Numbered from the stretch's first letter, positions 1-10,500 are shown. The stretch is DNA of 64,000 bases from Aulostomus chinensis (GCA_037954235.1 JBBMOA010000022.1:740001-804000); one strand, 5' to 3'. The notes: generated by a model not told the origin, from the letters alone. Numbers and translations are program-made.

Positions 1-199
1 AGGAGCAGGACTTGGAGGACAGACAGGTGTCAGACCACTACCTGGACCTGAACACGGCCGAGGGGGGCTACGAGTGCAAGTACTGCAGCTTCCAGACGTC
101 CGAGCTCAACTTGTTCACCATGCACGTGGACGCGGAGCATCCCGATGTCGTCATCAACACATCCTACGTCTGCATGGAGTGTGACTATCACACCAAGAG
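1..199 (+). CDS. zhx1: zhx1 coding exon a (partial): zinc finger 1 and half of finger 2
   Basis: The frame starts at base 3 (Glu-Gln-Asp) and is open to 199. It encodes finger 1 (C-x2-C-x12-H-x4-H) and the Cys pair of finger 2. A GTACCT donor at 200 splits finger 2 between its Cys and His pairs, after two bases of a codon. The reading frame stays open to 596, but protein similarity stops at 199, so the rest is intron. Confidence 0.9.
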
Positions 200-3100
200 G
201 TACCTGATAGTATCGGCTGTTCCTGGCGTTCCTCAGACGCATCTGTGTACCTGCTGCCTGATGTGTGGCGCTGCACAAATTTTGTTTGTTTTACAGAAAA
301 ACCATAATTCAGTTGAGATGCTTGTGGTCATTTACAGTGACTTTATTTATCAAATTCCCTTTGAAGTTGTTATTTCAGTGCATTTTTTTCTGGACATGGA
401 ATTTCATTTTAAACTGTATAATTTCCTCCATCCATCACTAGAGATGCATCAGTATTTTGAATTTGAGCTCAATGCTGATTTTAGAGCAAAAAAACAAGAT
501 GCATCCATGTTGAGCCGATGCAGCTGTGAAGGTAGAAGGTTGAATCTAACTCCAGAACATCGGCCGACTGATATATTGGCTGATATATTTTTGTAGATTT
601 TTTTAATTACTACTTTTAGTACTGGTACAAGTTAGGCTCCAGAAGTCCAGCTCTCGTTGTTAGTGACGCGAATGTTCAAGGCGCTGACGTCACACTGGAT
701 GATACGATCAAATATAATTGATTGTTGGTATTTCACCATCTTACTCTCCAGCGTTCGTCTTGGCCTTCTGTATCTGTCAGGTGGCAGTTAAGAAGTATTG
801 TAAATATTTAGAGGTAACAAGTAAAGATAACTGTAGCGCTAACTCTGTTTTGCTAGCACAGCCTTCATCTGAATACAGGAGTAAATACAGGATCGTGTCA
901 GATGGCGCCGGTCCTCCAGGTCGAAGGTGTCTATATTACCATGGGAGGAGCCTCTGAGAGGAGGAATTCTCTCAGCCAACATTCCCTGAACAGGAAGTTG
1001 TGGATTTTAATGCTGCCGGTGTTTCCTGTTGATTGCTGCAGTAACTTTATCCAGCTGACCTTCGGTTCTCATCCTCAGCTATGACACCCTGCTGGCCCAC
1101 AACGCTCGTCTGCACCCGGGCGAGGACAACTTCACCCGCACGATGGTGAAGCGTAATAACGAGACCATCTTCCAGCAGACGGTCAACGACCTCACCTTTG
1201 ATGGCAGCTTTGTCAAAGAGGAAGACGGTGAGGCGGAGGAAACATACCGGCGGGGCATCGCCTTCAGCAAGACGCCTATCATGAGGATCAAGAGCAGACC
1301 CGAGCCCAAGAAGTTCACTGCCTCTCACAAATTTGCCATTGATGATGTCATCAAAGTGGAGAGTGAAGATGAGGACGATGAGAATAAGGAACCGCCCACA
1401 CTGTCACCTGCCCCCATGCCCCCTGCTGCCACCGCCACCCCTCGGCTCATCCCCGTCTCCACATCGGTGGTCCAGACCATCCCGCAGAGCATCATGGTCA
1501 ACAGCTCCAATGTGCTGCAGATTAAAGGTGGTTCTGGCGGCGCCGTGCTGCCCCCAGGAACGCTGGCGCAGGTTCTGTCGGCCCTGCAGAACCAGCAGAA
1601 TAGCGCTCAGACTCAGACGCAGCTCCTCATCCCCATCAGCAGCATCCCCACCTACAACACCGCCATGGACAACAACGTCCTGCTGGTCAGCGCGTACAAC
1701 AGGTAACCATACCTGTGAGGGAGGGGTTAAGACTGCACATTTCCATATTTGATATCATGTGGCCAACAAATGTTAATTAGATACTGGCGAATATAAACGC
1801 CAGACTGGCTCTGTTTGAGACACTTTGGTTGCTACAATATTGAAAACGTGCAGATGTAAAACTGTCAGGAGGACCAAGTGCAGTATGTCCTCTGGTCCTT
1901 GATCCAGATGACATAAAGACCAAAGACCGTCTGGTCTGGGAGGGTTTGGGAGATTTGGAGGTCGTGGAAAGGTTTAGGCAAGTAAAATTGTCTGGTTGTC
2001 AAGCTCCGCCTCCTGCACAGGTGTCGGTGTGTGCGGCCTTGGTCCTGCCCGCCTCGACGAGTGCTCTACCCCAAATCAAACATTGTTCTGCTCTCGACAG
2101 GCTTTTCTTTCTAGTTAGAAAAAGGTTGTGTCAGAGTTTTTTTAGATTCTAGGTGTTTGTTTGCTGAGCTTGAAGGTGGATTGTGTTGCAGGTTCCCATA
2201 TCCTTCCGTGTCAGAGATCCTGGGCTTGTCATCCCAGACCAAGTTCAGCGAGGAACAGATCAAAGTCTGGTTCTCTGCTCAGAGGCTGAAGCACGGAGTC
2301 AGCTGGACCCCAGAGGAGGTTGGTGCCCACATCACATGATCCCCTATCATCCACCCACCCTTGAGAGCTCTACTATGTCTCCTACTTGGACGCTGAAGTG
2401 CCATTCTCCACCTGTGTTCCCTTCATGTTCTTCTCTGCAGGTGGAGGAAGCGAGAAGGAAGAAGTTTAACGGTACCGTTCAGACTGTCCCTCAGACCATC
2501 ACAGTCATCCCTGCCAACATCGCTGCTGCCACCAACGGCCTGCAGTCAATCTTCCAGACCTGCCAGTTTGTCAGCCAGCCAGGGCTCGTCCTCACGCAAG
2601 TGGCCGGTAACGGGAGCACGGTGCCCGTCGCCTCCCCCATCACCTTAACAGTTGCAGGTGTCCCCGGCAACCAGCCTAAAGCCACTGAACCGTCAACGTC
2701 AGAATCAAAGACTGAGTTATCAGCTTCATTGGCCGGCTCGCATTTTGACGCATCATCGTCCAAACCGAAGAAGTCCAAGGAGCAGCTTGCGGAGCTGAAG
2801 GCGAGCTACGGCAGGAGGCAGTTTGCCACTGAGGCCGAGATTTCACGCCTCATGCAGGTCACCAAACTCTCCAAACGTGCAATAAAGAAGTGGTTCAGTG
2901 ACACGCGCTACAACCAGAGGAACTCCAGAGACCACCACGGCATCCTGCTGAGTGAAACATCCCCTTGCAGAACGATGTCATCTGGAGGAGGCCGCAGAGG
3001 AAGGAGCAACAGTGGAACCTTTAACGATGGCAACACCAGTGACAACAACACCACCACAACCACCACCATCATCATTGACTCCAGCGACGATGCCAGTGAT

Positions 3101-4919
3101 TCATCCCCCACATCTGCCAGTGCCCTGGGGTCATCGAGTTCCTCCTGCGACCCCAGGGTCAAGTTCCGCCACGCCTTCCCTGACTTCACACCACAGAAGT
3201 TCAAGGAAAAGACTCCAGATCAGCTGCTCATCCTGGAGGCCAGCTTCCAGAATTCAGACACACCCTCTGACGAGGAGCTGAACCGGTTGCGAGCAGAGAC
3301 AAAGCTGACGAGGCGCGAGGTGGACGCTTGGTTCATTGAGAGGCGGAAAATGTCCAGTGGTGCACACTCCAAAGACGGGGACGATGAGGGAGACGCTGCG
3401 CCCTCATCCTCCACTCGGGAGCGGCGGACCACTCCTGCCAGCAGGAAAATACTGAAGAAAACTCCGGAGCAGCTGCACATCCTGAAGAAGTCCTTCGTCC
3501 GCTCGCAGTGGCCAACGTCCGAGGAGTACGATCAGATGGCGGAGGACAGCGGCTTGCCACGGTCATATATCGTCAACTGGTTTGGAGACACACGCTACGC
3601 CTGCAAAAACAGCAACCTCAAGTGGTACTACCTCTACCAGAGTGGGAAGGTATGCAAGGAACACATGAACTACATGTCGAATTCAGATAAGTTGCTGTAA
3701 AAACAAGCATCATTTGTAGTTGGTCAGCAGTCGCAACGACACGCCTCTAAATATGTGATGGATTTAGGTGGACGAGGCGTTGAATGGTGGAGCCAAAACC
3801 CAGAAGAAATCCAGGAAGCGTTTCCGGGGGTGGTCCAGGAGGACACGCCGGCCGTACCCGTGCAAACGCTCCTCACAGGGCGGCGTCGCGCCCATCAAGG
3901 TCTGTGTGCCTGACACTCCAGCTAATACCAGATACTTTTTTCAGACTAAAGTGTGTGAAAATATATTTGAAGGAAAGTGAGAACATAGTCCATGACAAAT
4001 ATTTAAAGGAGTTCAAACTTTTGGATGTAGTTCAGATTTCTTGTTGTGTTGTTGTGGGAGGTCATCGTCGGTAGTCACGGGTCAACTGTGAAGCCAACTT
4101 GGTCGGAAGCCTCAAGGTTGTGTCTGGCTCCTCCCTCTTACAGAGCCATGAAGACGTTCTCATTTCCTCATTCATTCATTCTGGCCCAAAAATACGCGCA
4201 AACATTGAAACATGTTCATAGTTTTATTGGTGAGGATTTTGAATTCCAGATGGGTAAAAGTATGCAGAAATCTCTTTTGCTAGCGGTTGCCATGGTGATT
4301 CCATTCATGTTGGCGTTTTACAGTCGAGGTTCACTCAGAGTGAAGCGACTCAGAGTTGATTAATTTGAATTTGAAACTGGAAACTCTTGAGTTTCCCATC
4401 TGAGGGTAAATCAACTCACAGCTCAGTTTCACGAGGCTCCTCTCTGAAACCGGCCCCTGGTACCCCCCCCCCCCCCCCCCCCCCCCGCAGGTGAAGTCCG
4501 GGAAGGCCTTTCTGAAGGACTACTACCTCAAGCATCGAGCCCTGAGCGAGAAAGACCTGGACGATCTGGTGGCGAAGTCCAGCATGAGCTACGAGCAAGT
4601 GAGGGACTGGTTCGCCGAGACCACCCGGCGCTCTGAGGAGGGCAAGCAACCCTTCACTGATGAGGAGGCTGAGGGAGAGGAGGAGGAGGAGGAGGAGGAG
4701 GAGGAAGAGGAGGAGGAGGCAACAGCAGAGCGTGCCGTAAGCGAAGGGGAGATGGAGGTGAAGGAACAAGGAGAAGAGGCTTCAGACGAAGACTGCGTTG
4801 AGGAAGAAGAGGAAGATGAGGACAAGGAGGACGCAGAGGAGGAAGCGGAAGAGGAAACGATCCAAGAAGAGTCTCAAGGTGTCAGCCAATCACCGCCTCA
4901 GGGGGAGGAGCAGACATGA
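1..4919 (+). CDS. zhx1: zhx1, zinc fingers and homeoboxes 1 (5'-partial, six exons seen)
   Basis: This is a nuclear DNA-binding regulator of the ZHX family, which homo- and heterodimerises and is linked to NF-Y and repression. The coding pieces 3-199, 1079-1702, 2192-2318, 2441-3649, 3768-3899 and 4491-4919 join in frame to 906 codons including the stop, all with GT-AG introns. The order is two C2H2 fingers (visible residues C25/C28/H41/H46 and C57/C60/H73/H78), then five homeodomains at about residues 265-320, 424-485, 562-621, 650-712 and 764-815, then an acidic tail. The sequence tracks mammalian ZHX1 throughout (MVKRNN, SKTPIM, WFSAQRLKHGVSWTPEE, FPDFTPQKFKEKT, KDYYLKH), which separates it from zhx2 and zhx3. 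Mammalian ZHX1 is coded in one exon, so the five coding introns are unusual. The N-terminus and promoter lie before base 1. Identity is near certain; exon edges are inferred from splice consensus and homology. Confidence 0.95.
200..1078 (+). other. zhx1 intron 1, with a possible hAT-like remnant
   Basis: GT-AG intron of 879 bases. Around 440-600 there is an AGAGATGCATC start and a CATCGGCCGACTGATATATTG-like stretch of the sort seen in decayed fish hAT elements. No matching second terminus was identified, so this is only a suggestion. Confidence 0.5.
1079..1702 (+). CDS. zhx1: zhx1 coding exon b: end of finger 2, linker, start of homeodomain 1
   Basis: The exon follows CCTCAG and ends AG|GTAACC. 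It supplies the two His residues of finger 2, the ZHX signature MVKRNNETIFQQT, and a long linker with two SUMO-acceptor-like motifs (VKEE at 1212-1223; IKVE at 1350-1361 followed by an acidic run). Its end is the start of homeodomain 1. Both splice phases agree with the neighbouring exons. Confidence 0.93.
2192..2318 (+). CDS. zhx1: zhx1 coding exon c: homeodomain 1 core
   Basis: This 127-base exon lies between TTGCAG and a GTTGGT donor. It encodes FPYPSVSEIL through WFSAQRLKHGVSWTPEE, the most conserved part of ZHX1 homeodomain 1, and ends in phase 0. The donor lacks the usual purine at +3 but homology resumes exactly at 2441. Confidence 0.93.
2441..3649 (+). CDS. zhx1: zhx1 coding exon d: homeodomains 2, 3 and 4
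   Basis: The exon starts VEEARRKKFNGTV after TTCTCTGCAG and ends at AAG|GTATGC. It encodes homeodomain 2 (KKWFSDTRYNQRN), a Thr-rich stretch leading to a SUMO-interaction-like IIIDSSDD (about 3068-3091), homeodomain 3 (FPDFTPQKFKEKT to WFIERRKM) and homeodomain 4 (KKTPEQLHILKKSF to WFGDTRY). Confidence 0.95.
3768..3899 (+). CDS. zhx1: zhx1 coding exon e: basic linker
   Basis: This 132-base phase 0/0 exon encodes 44 residues rich in Lys and Arg (KKSRKRFRG, SRRTRRP). It corresponds in position to the basic RGRPRGRP-type linker between homeodomains 4 and 5 of mammalian ZHX1 and may be a nuclear localisation signal. The acceptor is TTTAG and the donor is GTCTGT. Confidence 0.85.
4491..4919 (+). 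CDS. zhx1: zhx1 last coding exon: homeodomain 5 and acidic tail, stop TGA
   Basis: The exon begins VKSGKAFLKDYYLKH, the ZHX1 homeodomain 5, with its third helix at EQVRDWFAETTRRSEEG. A Glu/Asp-rich tail follows, including a (GAG)n-type run of about 16 Glu at 4675-4722. The stop is at 4917-4919. The acceptor is preceded by 24 consecutive C bases (4463-4486). Confidence 0.93.
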   Translation: MKSGKAFLKDYYLKHRALSEKDLDDLVAKSSMSYEQVRDWFAETTRRSEEGKQPFTDEEAEGEEEEEEEEEEEEEEATAERAVSEGEMEVKEQGEEASDEDCVEEEEEDEDKEDAEEEAEEETIQEESQGVSQSPPQGEEQT

Positions 4920-5140
4920 GCAGAAGGTGAGTGTTTTTGATTTAGGAAGAACATCCAGATGAGGTAAAAATACACATGGCCGCCCATAAGGTCAGTGGGG
5001 CGGAGCCAGCAGCTGATACAGGATCAGCGGCAATATTGATCTGATTTTAATGTTGAAAGAAAAAACCCCAACAACCACAAGACAACTTGCCCTAAACAGA
5101 TGTTTCTGGAAAATGTAGCTGTGTTTAGTCGTGCCTCTCA

Positions 5141-5235
5141 GTTAGCTTCAAGCTAATTATACGTGGCTGGCTCTTCCTGCATTCTGGAGACACCAGGACG
5201 AAAAGCAGGAGGGAAAAACTTCTTAGTGAGCTGAG
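5141..5235 (+). repeat. dispersed repeat copy A (TTAGCTTCAAGCTAA family)
   Basis: It begins with the near-palindrome TTAGCTTCAAGCTAA and continues ATACGTGGCTGGCTCTTCC and CATTCTGGAG. Three more copies are at 14961-15058 (inverted), 22890-22943 (inverted, partial) and 53583-53682. This copy lies in the 3' UTR intron of zhx1. Confidence 0.7.
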
Positions 5236-5884
5236 GACTCGGCTCATGTCTGTGTCCAGGAAGCTTCCTGTCCTGACTGTCTCTCATGTTTGTTCCTTTT
5301 TCTGCTGCAGGATGAAGGTAGCTTCCCTCTTCGTGGACGAGGATACGTTAGTGTTTCTCAGCTGGCGGGTTGGGACCCTTCGATGGGCCGCAGGAAGCTC
5401 CAACAATCGAACAATGACTAAAAAGGTTAGAGGCGGAGGTGGCGGCTGGGTCGGCACACAGCTGAGAAGCACTGAGATGATGATGAGAGACTGAAAAGCA
5501 TCATCGTTAGGTGAAGAACTTTGGGGTCAAAGCGCGTCCAGGAAGAGCGGAACAGCGATGCCACGAGAGTAAGTTCCTGTACCAATAACAAGGCTTTTAT
5601 TTTGGTGAGAATGAGGGGGCTTTTTATCAGTCTGCCTCTCATTTTTCTAACAAAATTCTATGTTTTTCGGGAAACTTTGTATAAAGGAAAACAAATCCGA
5701 AACATTTCTAAGAGGTTAGACCTCTTTTGAACAGAGGAGCCATCAGATCTTTTATTTCTGAAGGGAACCAACATTGTCAACATTTTGCTGGTTAAAAACA
5801 GTTTTTAAAGCAGCACTGTATGTGAATAGTATATTATAAATAGTGCCATTCTGTTTTTTGCTTTAAATCAAAAAAGCAGTGCAG

Positions 5885-5890
5885 AATAAA
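5885..5890 (+). terminator. candidate poly(A) signal of zhx1
   Basis: A canonical AATAAA is followed by a T/G-rich stretch within 40 bases. It sits exactly in the loop of a perfect 6-bp inverted repeat, GTGCAG / CTGCAC (5879-5896). Confidence 0.45.
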
Positions 5891-6102
5891 CTGCACATCA
5901 GTTTGAAATATTTTGTATTTTTTCAAGTGATTTGTTCAAATCCTAATGAGATATTTTAATGTTCTTATGCCAATGTGAGTTCTTCTGAAGATGGTGACGG
6001 TTCCATGTTTGCAGATGTTAGGGTCCATTTGGTTTCAATCAAGTTCGATTTGAAGACACAAATCACTGAAGGATGGAACACAAACACAATAACACAAACT
6101 CC

Positions 6103-8590
6103 TTAAAGGAAAAATCCACCTTAAACTCTTCAGTTCTTAATAACATTAAAGGAACACGACCACTCTTGGATCAAGTCTCGTCCATGGTCCCCAGAGTCAG
6201 ATCAGAATGTAGAGCCCCTCCTCCAGGGAGCTGACTGCCAGGCTTGTTAGCTTAGCACAATGGCGGGTAGTGGGTGGGAAGTGTTAGCATCAGCTAGCTC
6301 AGGTCCAGGCTAGTTAGCTTCGCCCAGTGACTGGTGGTGGGTGGGAAGTGTTAGCATCATCTAGCTCAGGTCCAGGCTAGTCAGCTTAGCCCAGTGGCTG
6401 GTGGTGGGTGGGAAGTGTTAGCATCAGCTCGCTCAGGTCCAGGCTAGTTAGCTTCGCCCAGTGGCTGGTGGTGGGTGGGAAGTGTTAGCATCAGCTAGCT
6501 CAGGTCCAGGCTAGTTACCTTAGCCCAGTGGCTGGTGGTGGGTGGGAAGTGTTAGCATCAGCTAGCTCAGGTCCAGGCTAGTTAGCTTAGCCCAGTGACT
6601 GGTGGTGGGTTCGGAAGTGTTAGCATCAGCTCGCTCAGGTCCAGGCTAGTTACCTTAGCCCAGTGGCTGGTGGTGGGTGGGAAGTGTTAGCATCAGCTCG
6701 CTCAGGTCCAGGCTAGTTACCTTAGCCCAGTGGCTGGTGGTGGGTGGGAAGTGTTAGCATCAGCTCGCTCAGGTCCAGGCTAGTTAGCTTAGCCCAGTGG
6801 CTGGTGGTGGGTGGGAAGTGTTAGCATCAGCTAGCTCAGGTCCAGGCTAGTTACCTTAGCCCAGTGGCTGGTGGTGGGTGGGAAGTGTTAGCATCAGCTC
6901 GCTCAGGTCCAGGCTAGTTAGCTTAGCCCAGTGGCTGGTGGTGGGTGGGAAGTGTTAGCATCAGCTCGCTCAGGTCCAGGCTAGTCAGCTTAGCCCAGTG
7001 GCTGGTGGTGGGTGGGAAGTGTTAGCATCAGCTCGCTCAGGTCCAGGCTAGTTAGCTTAGCCCAGTGACTGGTGGTGGGTGGGAAGTGTTAGCATCAGCT
7101 CGCTCAGGTCCAGGCTAGTCAGCTTAGCCCAGTGGCTGGTGGTGGGTGGGAAGTGTTAGCATCAGCTCGCTCAGGTCCAGGCTAGTTAGCTTAGCCCAGT
7201 GGCTGGTGGTGGGTGGGAAGTGTTAGCATCAGCTAGCTCAGGTCCAGGCTAGTTACCTTAGCCCAGTGGCTGGTGGCGGTTGGGAAGTGTTAGCATTAGC
7301 TCGCTCAGGTCCAGGCTAGTTAGCTTAGCCCAATGGCTGGTAGTGGGTGGAAGTGTTAGCATCAGCTAGCTCAGGTCCAGGATGCTGGTGTGTCTAGCAG
7401 GAATCCTCCTCATCATCATCATCAGTAGCAGCAGTCGCTCTTCTAGTCCTCAACAAACGTTAGGTTTTCCACCCACTACCAGTCATTGTGCTAAGCTAAC
7501 TAGCATGGCAGTCAGCTCCCTAATGCATTACAAGAAACGTGCTAGATCACATCTTGGCTCGATGAAGAGTGACGACATCAGTCAGTTTGGGATGCAGACA
7601 TTTTAGCGCTCCTTTGTAGGGGTGTATGACACTAATGACTGCTCACGAGCGATGTCATGGTGGTTTCTTGTGTTTTTGTTGAGGAAACTCCAGTAAATAG
7701 GATTTATTGACTTTTCCAAATGTTTGGAGGAAGAAGTCATAATCATAGTAGAAATAGTAATAAAAATAAGTTACTTTTTGAAAAATTAAGTGTTAGCATG
7801 TTTTCCATAATGTACAAATGTGAATATCTTATGAACTTGTTTTAATCAAACGATGTGGTGCATCTCCACCACTCAGACTTGCTTTCATCAGCTTTACTAA
7901 ATCAAAAGATCTTCTTTGTCTCTCCAAAAGGGAAGTTCTAAAGCATCAGACCGAAAATCAGAATGACAAAGACTTTGGTGTCCGTGCCCCTCGTCCAGGC
8001 TTGCTGAAGGGGGTTGTAGGGATGAAGGAGGCTGTCGAGGAGACATCCGCTTCTTCTCAACCTTTAGGTTTTGCTGCTGAATGTCAGTAGAACAGTTCAA
8101 ATAATATTTAGTCAGATATTGTTGGAGCACCTTGAAAGTGTTGAGAGAAACAGGAAAAATGGAAGAAACTCCTGACATTTCACAAGACAGCTGGGCTCTG
8201 ACGGGGGAATCAAATTACTGACCACCTGTTTCCAGCACACCCAGTGTGGCTTGTAGTGGAGAACCGGTATCACCAGGACAAAGTCCTGGCCAGGAACCTT
8301 GTCCATTCTCACTGAGCGCCGACTGCTTCTTCTCCTTCTGTGTGTGACAGCCATGTTGCGTCTGCCGCCATCTTCTGGCAGTGTCATCCAGTCTACTTTG
8401 TTTGCTCCCAAACAGTCGATGGAAGCACGACTGATGTTCTTGTAGTTTGCGGACATTTCCACAATTTGCTGAAAAAATCTCTGTGACTCGAACAGAGAAA
8501 ATGGCGCCCAGGTTGAAAAACAGCGGAATTTCCCTTTTAGAGACTCAAGCCTGAGAAACTGATCCGTTTAAAAGTGGATTTTTCCTTTAA
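6103..8590. mobile_element. TTAA-bounded non-autonomous DNA transposon with internal minisatellite
   Basis: The left end TTAAAGGAAAAATCCACC (6103-6120) recurs inverted at 8567-8590 with about 25 bp of terminal repeat. TTAA at both outer edges and a TTAAAGG start fit the T2/Kolobok type of MITE known from frogs and fish. No transposase frame is visible inside. The interior holds a 67-bp minisatellite (6240-7385) flanked by inverted copies of AGGGAGCTGACTGCC-type sequence (about 6222 and 7510). Confidence 0.6.
6240..7385. repeat. 67-bp minisatellite, about 17 copies
   Basis: Units start TTAGCTTAGCCCAGTGGC, run through GGTGGTGGGTGGGAAGTG and end CTCAGGTCCAGGCTAG. Copies differ by a few single-base variants (AGCTAGCT/AGCTCGCT, TTAGCTT/TTACCTT). 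The same unit recurs in inverted orientation at 45910-46330. Confidence 0.95.
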
Positions 8591-10500
8591 TGTGCAGCTC
8601 ATCGCCGAGATCAAATCCCTCCGCCGTCTCTCGGTCCCCAAATTGTTTCTTTAACGGAGTCGAAGCCGAGTCGCGTTCATGTTGACGAGAAAAAGAAGCA
8701 TGTGAGCTTTACTTCAGGAAACCGGCAACGTTACCTCAAACATTTACACTTTACTACCACAGTTTCTTTTCTAGAGATTTCAATACTGTATGCATGAAAG
8801 TACCAGTACACAGTAATACTTACGTCTTTCAGATGGTGTTTTTGTCTTTGCCACCAAAGTGAATCACTTTAATGAAAAAAAATCCAGTAAATAGGTTTTA
8901 GTGTGTCTATTTCCTCAAATACGGGTGAACTAGTTAACAGATTTTCAGGTTTTCCACGAGAATACAGACGATATTTTAGAGACAAGAACTCAGAAGTACT
9001 TGGCTTGTTTCCTCCAGGAGTATTTTGACTTTGTGTGTGTAGGGGGGTCACAAATAAGCTTTTCTTTACCGTTCTCTGCTCGTACTTCCTGTGTTTACGA
9101 CACCACGTAGATATGCAAACATCAGAACAATCAGCGGGTAGAGACGTGGTGAACCCTTTGATTTGATGTTTCTAATGACGTCATGGCGAGATCTGTGCGT
9201 TTGCAAAGTAAAACACCTTCAGTTGCTTTACTAGCCGGCCGTTTCTAGTAGTTAATTTATTTATTATATCTGAACTTTTATGGATCTTCTTTTGTCTGCA
9301 AGCAAAAATAAAAAGTGAGGAACAGGTTTGTTTCAGCTGCTGTCTTTATTCTCTCTATCGTCGCATGTTGGTATTGAGGCGATCGCCAGCTGCCCCCTGC
9401 TGGTATTTGGCCGACGTCGAAGTTCATGATGGGACATTTTTCTCAACAGTTCCATTGGTGGGTCTGATCCTGCAGGTCCACCGCACACAGACTCCATCAT
9501 GGATCAACCCCCAGATGAATGGAATGTGCCTATAATAGCTCCGCCCACACTCTGCCCCACCCAGCAGGTTTAAGGTGAAACCCTGACCTTTGACCTCTGC
9601 AGTGAGTTTTTCCTGTGAAAGAGTGAGATGATTGATCACTGAGTCGTGGCTCCCTTCTCTTCTCAGTTCGTCATCCACGTTTACTAAAAGTCTCAAAAGT
9701 AAACCATAAAAATATAATATTCCAGGTGTCTGTCCTGGTTCAAGCCTCGAAGATCGACCTGGCGTCAACATGCAAAAGCAAAAAAGGGCGTGGTCACTGG
9801 CGGCAGATCAAAGCCACACCAGCAGCGGTGAAATGGAGGGAACCGGTACAAGCGTGTCACCTGGTGGAGGAACCAGCAGCTTCCCTCCTGATTCCCACAC
9901 TCCAGCGCCACTTCCTGCTCGGCTTGAATCCTTCGAGGTTTTCACTGCTGTTGCCAGGAGAACTGGTCAGATGAAACCAGCAGCACCACAGAAACCAGTC
10001 CAACCAGTCAGGAACTGCTCGCTACTGCATCTGCATACTTCACCGATTGGCTCGCCGCTTCAACACACTTCACATTTGAGTTCATTCCTAGACTTGGCTT
10101 CAGTAAAGCCGAGCCTTGGTTTGGGGAAATTTACTAACCGCGGTGCCAGATTTGTAGAGGCCATGTTGGGCTGTTTAGGCAGGTTGGTGACGTTGTTATT
10201 CCCAGTTGTGTCAGCAGGGGGCAGCATGAGCCCACCAACACTGCTGGGACGCTACTGTAAATCATGTAAAGCTGCTCCAGGTTAGGTAATACACCATTTG
10301 TTCACAGATCTGGTATTATCCAGCCTTCCTGGAAGTCCACTGGCTGGAAACCTGCCCCCCATCCCAGATTCATGTCCTCAGAAACATCAAGTTCTGCCCA
10401 TTTTGTGGTATCGGGTCTCCCTCGAAAACACCAGTTACACACCGCAAAGGGTCTGGCAAGGGTTCCAGTGAGAAAAGAAGGGAGGAGCGAGCGAGGCAGT
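8591..10500. other. non-coding, no gene recognised; receptor- and CTCF-like motifs
   Basis: No homology-supported frame is present. A perfect inverted DR1 (TGACCTTTGACCT) is at 9584-9596. CTCF-core-like CCAGCAGGGGGC lies on the minus strand at 9392-9403, with a one-mismatch version on the plus strand at 10211-10222. An open frame at 9770-10285 has no recognisable domain. Confidence 0.6.
9584..9596 (-). promoter_or_regulatory. DR1 nuclear-receptor half-site pair
   Basis: TGACCTTTGACCT is the reverse complement of AGGTCAAAGGTCA, the consensus DR1 bound by RXR heterodimers, HNF4 and PPAR. Function is not shown by sequence alone. Confidence 0.4.

Larger units (their letters stand above)
4920..5896 (+). 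other. zhx1: zhx1 probable 3' UTR with an intron
   Basis: Seven bases after the stop there is a strong donor (AAG|GTGAGTG at 4927). A polypyrimidine acceptor TCTGCTGCAG ends at 5310, so a 384-base 3' UTR intron is likely. The junction is so near the stop that it should not trigger nonsense-mediated decay. The UTR would then run to the AATAAA at 5885. No coding frame is evident. Confidence 0.55.

Noticed and set aside
200..596. Continuation of the first zhx1 frame to a stop at 596
   Set aside because: Similarity to ZHX1 stops exactly at a GT donor at 200 and resumes at 1079 after an AG; the extension is intron.
7382..7606. Small frame MLVCLAGILLIIIISSSSR that looks like a signal peptide
   Set aside because: The hydrophobic run comes from an ATC repeat inside a transposon core; the copy at 45.8 kb shows the same words with changed frame and end.
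9770..10285. A 171-codon plus-strand frame
   Set aside because: No domain, no splice context and no recognisable similarity; its length is plausible by chance in this G/C-richer stretch.
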